A stretch of 64,000 bases of DNA from assembly GCF_021440195.1 (NCBI RefSeq), contig NZ_JAJTSZ010000004.1, positions 434,001 through 498,000 of the forward strand, read 5' to 3'. A program made the position numbers and the translations under genes. This document shows, one piece after another, positions 62,022 to 64,000 of the stretch (positions are counted from its first letter, which is position 1; each line of letters opens with the position of its first letter). The notes under the pieces are model-generated. The model saw only the letters and a program-made list of their open reading frames with translations. It was not told the DNA's origin and did not search any database. Origin of the DNA: Dyadobacter sp. CY356 (lineage in GTDB: Bacteria; Bacteroidota; Bacteroidia; Cytophagales; Spirosomataceae).

Positions 62022-62660
62022 ATGAAACGTCTGATTCATACAATCGTTCTTGCTGTTACTGTATTATTAACGGCTAATGTACAAGCACAAACAATTTCTC
62101 CCGGAAAAGCAACCATTGACAAACAGGAATTTTTAGGTCTGAGCCTGAACCAGAATATCTCCGAAAAATACCTGAGCAAATACTGGGAAACGTATCTCGA
62201 AAAATTCGGGAAAGTCAAAAGCAAACGCAGTGTATACACAATAGAGAAGGCTGCAATAACTTCTATTTCTATGAGTCCCATTTTGGTTACCAGCCAGATC
62301 ACATCCGGAAAAGATCTTTCACAGGTGTTCATTGCACTGAATGTCAATGGTCAGTATATCACAGCTTCCACTGACGAAGGCTATAAAAGTGCAGAGGCTC
62401 TTTTAAAAGATTTTGCTGATTATGCACTGGTACGTGAGGATGCACGGGTTGCTGATGAGGTTTTCACGACATCAACAAAAAACTACCAGAAGTTGCAGAA
62501 GGATAATGAAAATACGGCCAAAGACATTGAAAAAACAGAAAAGAAACTTACTGAACTGAAAGCGGAACTGGAAAAGAAAAAACTGGAAGCTGATAACTCT
62601 CTTGTTGATTTACAAAACAAACAGAAAACACTGGAAGCTGCGAAAAGTAAGATCAGATAA
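62022..62660 (+). CDS. Secreted protein with C-terminal coiled coil
   Basis: I do not recognise this 212-residue protein. It has a signal peptide (LIHTIVLAVTVLLTANVQAQ) and an N-terminal domain of about 115 residues (GLSLNQNISEKYLSKYWETYLEKFGKV in part). The last about 60 residues form a heptad-rich, charged helix (DIEKTEKKLTELKAELEKKKLEADN in part) typical of a coiled coil. It is probably periplasmic or surface exposed. The gene may be co-transcribed with the methyltransferase gene and ends at a clear terminator. Confidence 0.72.
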   Translation: MKRLIHTIVLAVTVLLTANVQAQTISPGKATIDKQEFLGLSLNQNISEKYLSKYWETYLEKFGKVKSKRSVYTIEKAAITSISMSPILVTSQITSGKDLSQVFIALNVNGQYITASTDEGYKSAEALLKDFADYALVREDARVADEVFTTSTKNYQKLQKDNENTAKDIEKTEKKLTELKAELEKKKLEADNSLVDLQNKQKTLEAAKSKIR

Positions 62661-62671
62661 GTATAATGGAC

Positions 62672-62705
62672 AAAACGAGTCCGGACCGACCGGGCTCGTT
62701 TTTGT
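62672..62705. terminator. Bidirectional terminator between the coiled-coil gene and the LuxR gene
   Basis: AAAACGAG plus CCGG (62672-62684) pairs with CCGG plus CTCGTTTT (62690-62702) through one T-G pair, with an ACCGA loop and T-rich tail. It lies between convergent genes. Confidence 0.9.
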
Positions 62706-63386
62706 TTAAATTAAATCAAAAGCTCTGGCGTACTGGGCAAAGTCATAGTACGAACTTATAGACAATTTCTTCTTGATGTTTTTGCGATGGGCGTCCACAG
62801 TTGCCGATGCAATTCCTAACTCCTCTCCTATTTCCGGTGAGCTTTTGCCAAAGGAAACCCATTTCATAATTTCTTTTTCCCGCTTACCAAGAGTTGAAAA
62901 TTTCTGATAATTCTCCCGGAGAAATGTATTTTCTTCCAATAATCGCTCAGCTTTTGCAGGCATATGTTTCATTTCATCAAGCGCAGTTGCCGTGGTGATA
63001 CACAGAAAAGCATTTCCATCTTCATCCTGCATGAAAAGTTTGGTTGCGCTGATATACCAGGCCCAATTTTCACTGTTTGCCAGTTTTACCTGCTGAAAGT
63101 AAGACACGCTGCTATGCATATCATTTTTGAAGAGCATTGTTTTAAACTTTGGCCAATACTCATCCGAATCTTCAATATTAAAAAAACGATGCTGGTATTC
63201 CGCCTTCATTTCTTTTAGTTCTTCAAGACTGACCCCCAATAAAGAAAGTCCCTTTGGCGACATATACACGACTGAAAAATCTTCTATCCTGTGTATGATG
63301 ACAATGGCCGGAAGTTGGTCAGCAATTATTTCAATCGCCTTAACCTTTTCATTGATAAGACTTTCAGTGTGTTCGTTGAATAACAT
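62706..63386 (-). CDS. PAS-LuxR transcriptional regulator
   Basis: A 226-residue regulator. Residues about 20-135 look like a PAS sensor domain (IVIIHRIEDFSVVYMSPKGLSLLGVS in part, YFQQVKLANSENWAWYISATK in part). Residues about 160-210 are a LuxR-type helix-turn-helix: LGKREKEIMKWVSFGKSS, EIGEELGIASATVDAHRKNIKKKL in part. The signal sensed by the PAS domain is unknown. The target genes cannot be told; it faces away from the ArsC-like gene upstream on the same strand. Confidence 0.85.
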   Translation of the reverse strand: MLFNEHTESLINEKVKAIEIIADQLPAIVIIHRIEDFSVVYMSPKGLSLLGVSLEELKEMKAEYQHRFFNIEDSDEYWPKFKTMLFKNDMHSSVSYFQQVKLANSENWAWYISATKLFMQDEDGNAFLCITTATALDEMKHMPAKAERLLEENTFLRENYQKFSTLGKREKEIMKWVSFGKSSPEIGEELGIASATVDAHRKNIKKKLSISSYYDFAQYARAFDLI

Positions 63387-63469
63387 TTTTGTCAGGATGA
63401 GTAGTAAGAGGTTGTTATTATTTCAAAATGACGGCGAGGTAAAGAAGTGGTAAATTAAAGTGTAAGGAT

Positions 63470-63498
63470 AAAAAAAAGAGAGCAATAAATTATTGCTC
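63470..63498 (-). terminator. Terminator of the ArsC/Spx-like gene
   Basis: GAGCAATAA (63480-63488) is complementary to TTATTGCTC (63490-63498). On the minus strand the stem is followed by CTTTTTTTTA. It stands 27 bases past the stop at 63525. Confidence 0.8.
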
Positions 63499-63524
63499 CC
63501 TGATATAATATTTAAAAAAATTTA

Positions 63525-63878
63525 TTACAAAAATGTTTTTTCATATTCAGATTCTGAAAAACCAATTGCAACTGCTTTTCCTGATGAATCCTCTATCAGT
63601 GGTCTTTTTATAACTGAGTTTTTCGTAACCATCAATGCTGTGGCTGACTTTTCATCTGCAACAGCTGCCTTTTCTTCATCAGATAATTGCTTCCAGGTCG
63701 TTCCGGCTTTGTTAACCAGTTTTTCCCATGGAAAATACTGAAACCAGCCCGTTATTATTTCTGAGGTAATACCATTTTTCTTATAGTCATGAAAGGTGTA
63801 TTCGATACCATTTTCGTCAAGCCAGGTTCTGGCCTTTTTTACTGTGTTGCAATTGGGAATTCCGTAAACTGTAAACAT
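63525..63878 (-). CDS. ArsC/Spx-family (YffB-like) thioredoxin-fold protein
   Basis: A 117-residue protein of the ArsC/Spx superfamily. The N-terminal YGIPNCNTVKKARTWLDENG in part carries C10, with no second cysteine at the CxxC position, as in YffB-like proteins. IKRPLIED holds the conserved arginine of this superfamily. Such proteins may be glutathione-dependent reductases rather than arsenate reductases; no arsenic-resistance genes are near. The following hairpin provides termination. Confidence 0.85.
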   Translation of the reverse strand: MFTVYGIPNCNTVKKARTWLDENGIEYTFHDYKKNGITSEIITGWFQYFPWEKLVNKAGTTWKQLSDEEKAAVADEKSATALMVTKNSVIKRPLIEDSSGKAVAIGFSESEYEKTFL

Positions 63879-63926
63879 TCCTTGGCTATTGGCAGTTAGC
63901 GTTTAGCTTCTGCTGTTAATAATATT

Positions 63927-64000
63927 TTAAACTGAAACAACTTCCTGTTCCAAAACCTGATCGGACAAACGCATTTTTTCATCATCCAGTTCTCCTTCCC
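63927..64000 (-). CDS. C-terminal end of an unidentified gene (partial)
   Basis: A minus-strand frame enters from the right edge and runs 23 codons (EGELDDEKMRLSDQVLEQEV in part) to a TAA at 63927-63929. It is acidic and helical in appearance and too short for identification. The rest of the gene lies outside the window. Confidence 0.45.
   Translation of the reverse strand, partial: EGELDDEKMRLSDQVLEQEVVSV

Overview
The window is chromosomal DNA from a Bacteroidota bacterium, most likely order Cytophagales; the gene content would suit a Dyadobacter/Spirosoma-type member of Spirosomaceae, but that rank is inference. Four things point there. PorX and a SprE/PorW-like lipoprotein (type IX secretion, T9SS) are present, together with a subtilase carrying a T9SS sorting domain. 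Eleven exact copies of the Bacteroidota -7 promoter box TAnnTTTG lie just upstream of genes. Shine-Dalgarno sequences are mostly weak or absent. Several families typical of the phylum occur (TMEM220, DUF4105, DUF2911, short pterin dehydratase, WbqC). Gene density is high and almost every gene is a housekeeping type. I see no rRNA, tRNA, insertion sequence, prophage or CRISPR array.

Layout. 1-5.9 kb: partial kdsB, porX, ftsE, a small transaldolase, the SRP RNA on the minus strand, a TPR lipoprotein, a TMEM220-type membrane protein and birA. 5.9-9.5 kb: rsfS, ftsH and an aldose epimerase. 9.5-12.3 kb: a four-gene minus-strand operon (PqqD-like RRE, B2 cysteine protease, HPr-kinase-like protein, nucleotidyltransferase) that looks like a lasso-peptide/RiPP maturation cassette without cyclase or obvious precursor. 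12.3-15 kb: an ALDH7-type dehydrogenase and a saccharopine-dehydrogenase-family protein, probably for lysine catabolism. 15-20.3 kb: YhiN-type flavoprotein, polysaccharide deacetylase, uvrC, glycerate kinase. 20.3-25 kb: two tandem class A penicillin-binding proteins. 25-27.3 kb: SprE/PorW-like lipoprotein. 27.3-30.8 kb: the Fo part of ATP synthase plus delta (atpZ, a membrane protein, atpB, E, F, H), closed by a terminator before any atpA/atpG.

30.8-37.7 kb: a secreted TIM-barrel protein and an esterase, a DUF937-OmpA fusion, and clpC. 37.8-43.9 kb: a minus-strand run of WbqC, YciO-type protein, glycosyltransferase, YihY, thioesterase, mltG and an Ldh-family dehydrogenase. 44-50.9 kb (plus): DUF502 protein, a secreted hypothetical, aroA, an FMN-binding glutamate-synthase-like protein, the T9SS subtilase and a small plug-like secreted protein. 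50.9-58.6 kb: NUDIX, DUF2911, TRIC channel, thyA, OsmC, pterin dehydratase, rsmI, DUF4105, an inositol monophosphatase-family protein, a DinB/YfiT protein and a 45-residue FeoB-associated protein. 58.6-64 kb: acs, a THUMP-like methyltransferase, a coiled-coil secreted protein, a PAS-LuxR regulator, an ArsC/Spx-type protein and the tail of one more gene.

Working together: envelope building and export dominate (PBPs, MltG, FtsE, KdsB, PorX, PorW-like, T9SS substrate, OmpA-like). The PqqD/B2/kinase/nucleotidyltransferase operon is the least explained system and the best candidate for something new. Many start codons were moved inward from the longest reading frame, because the longest frame began at TTG or upstream of the predicted transcription start; each case is explained in its entry.
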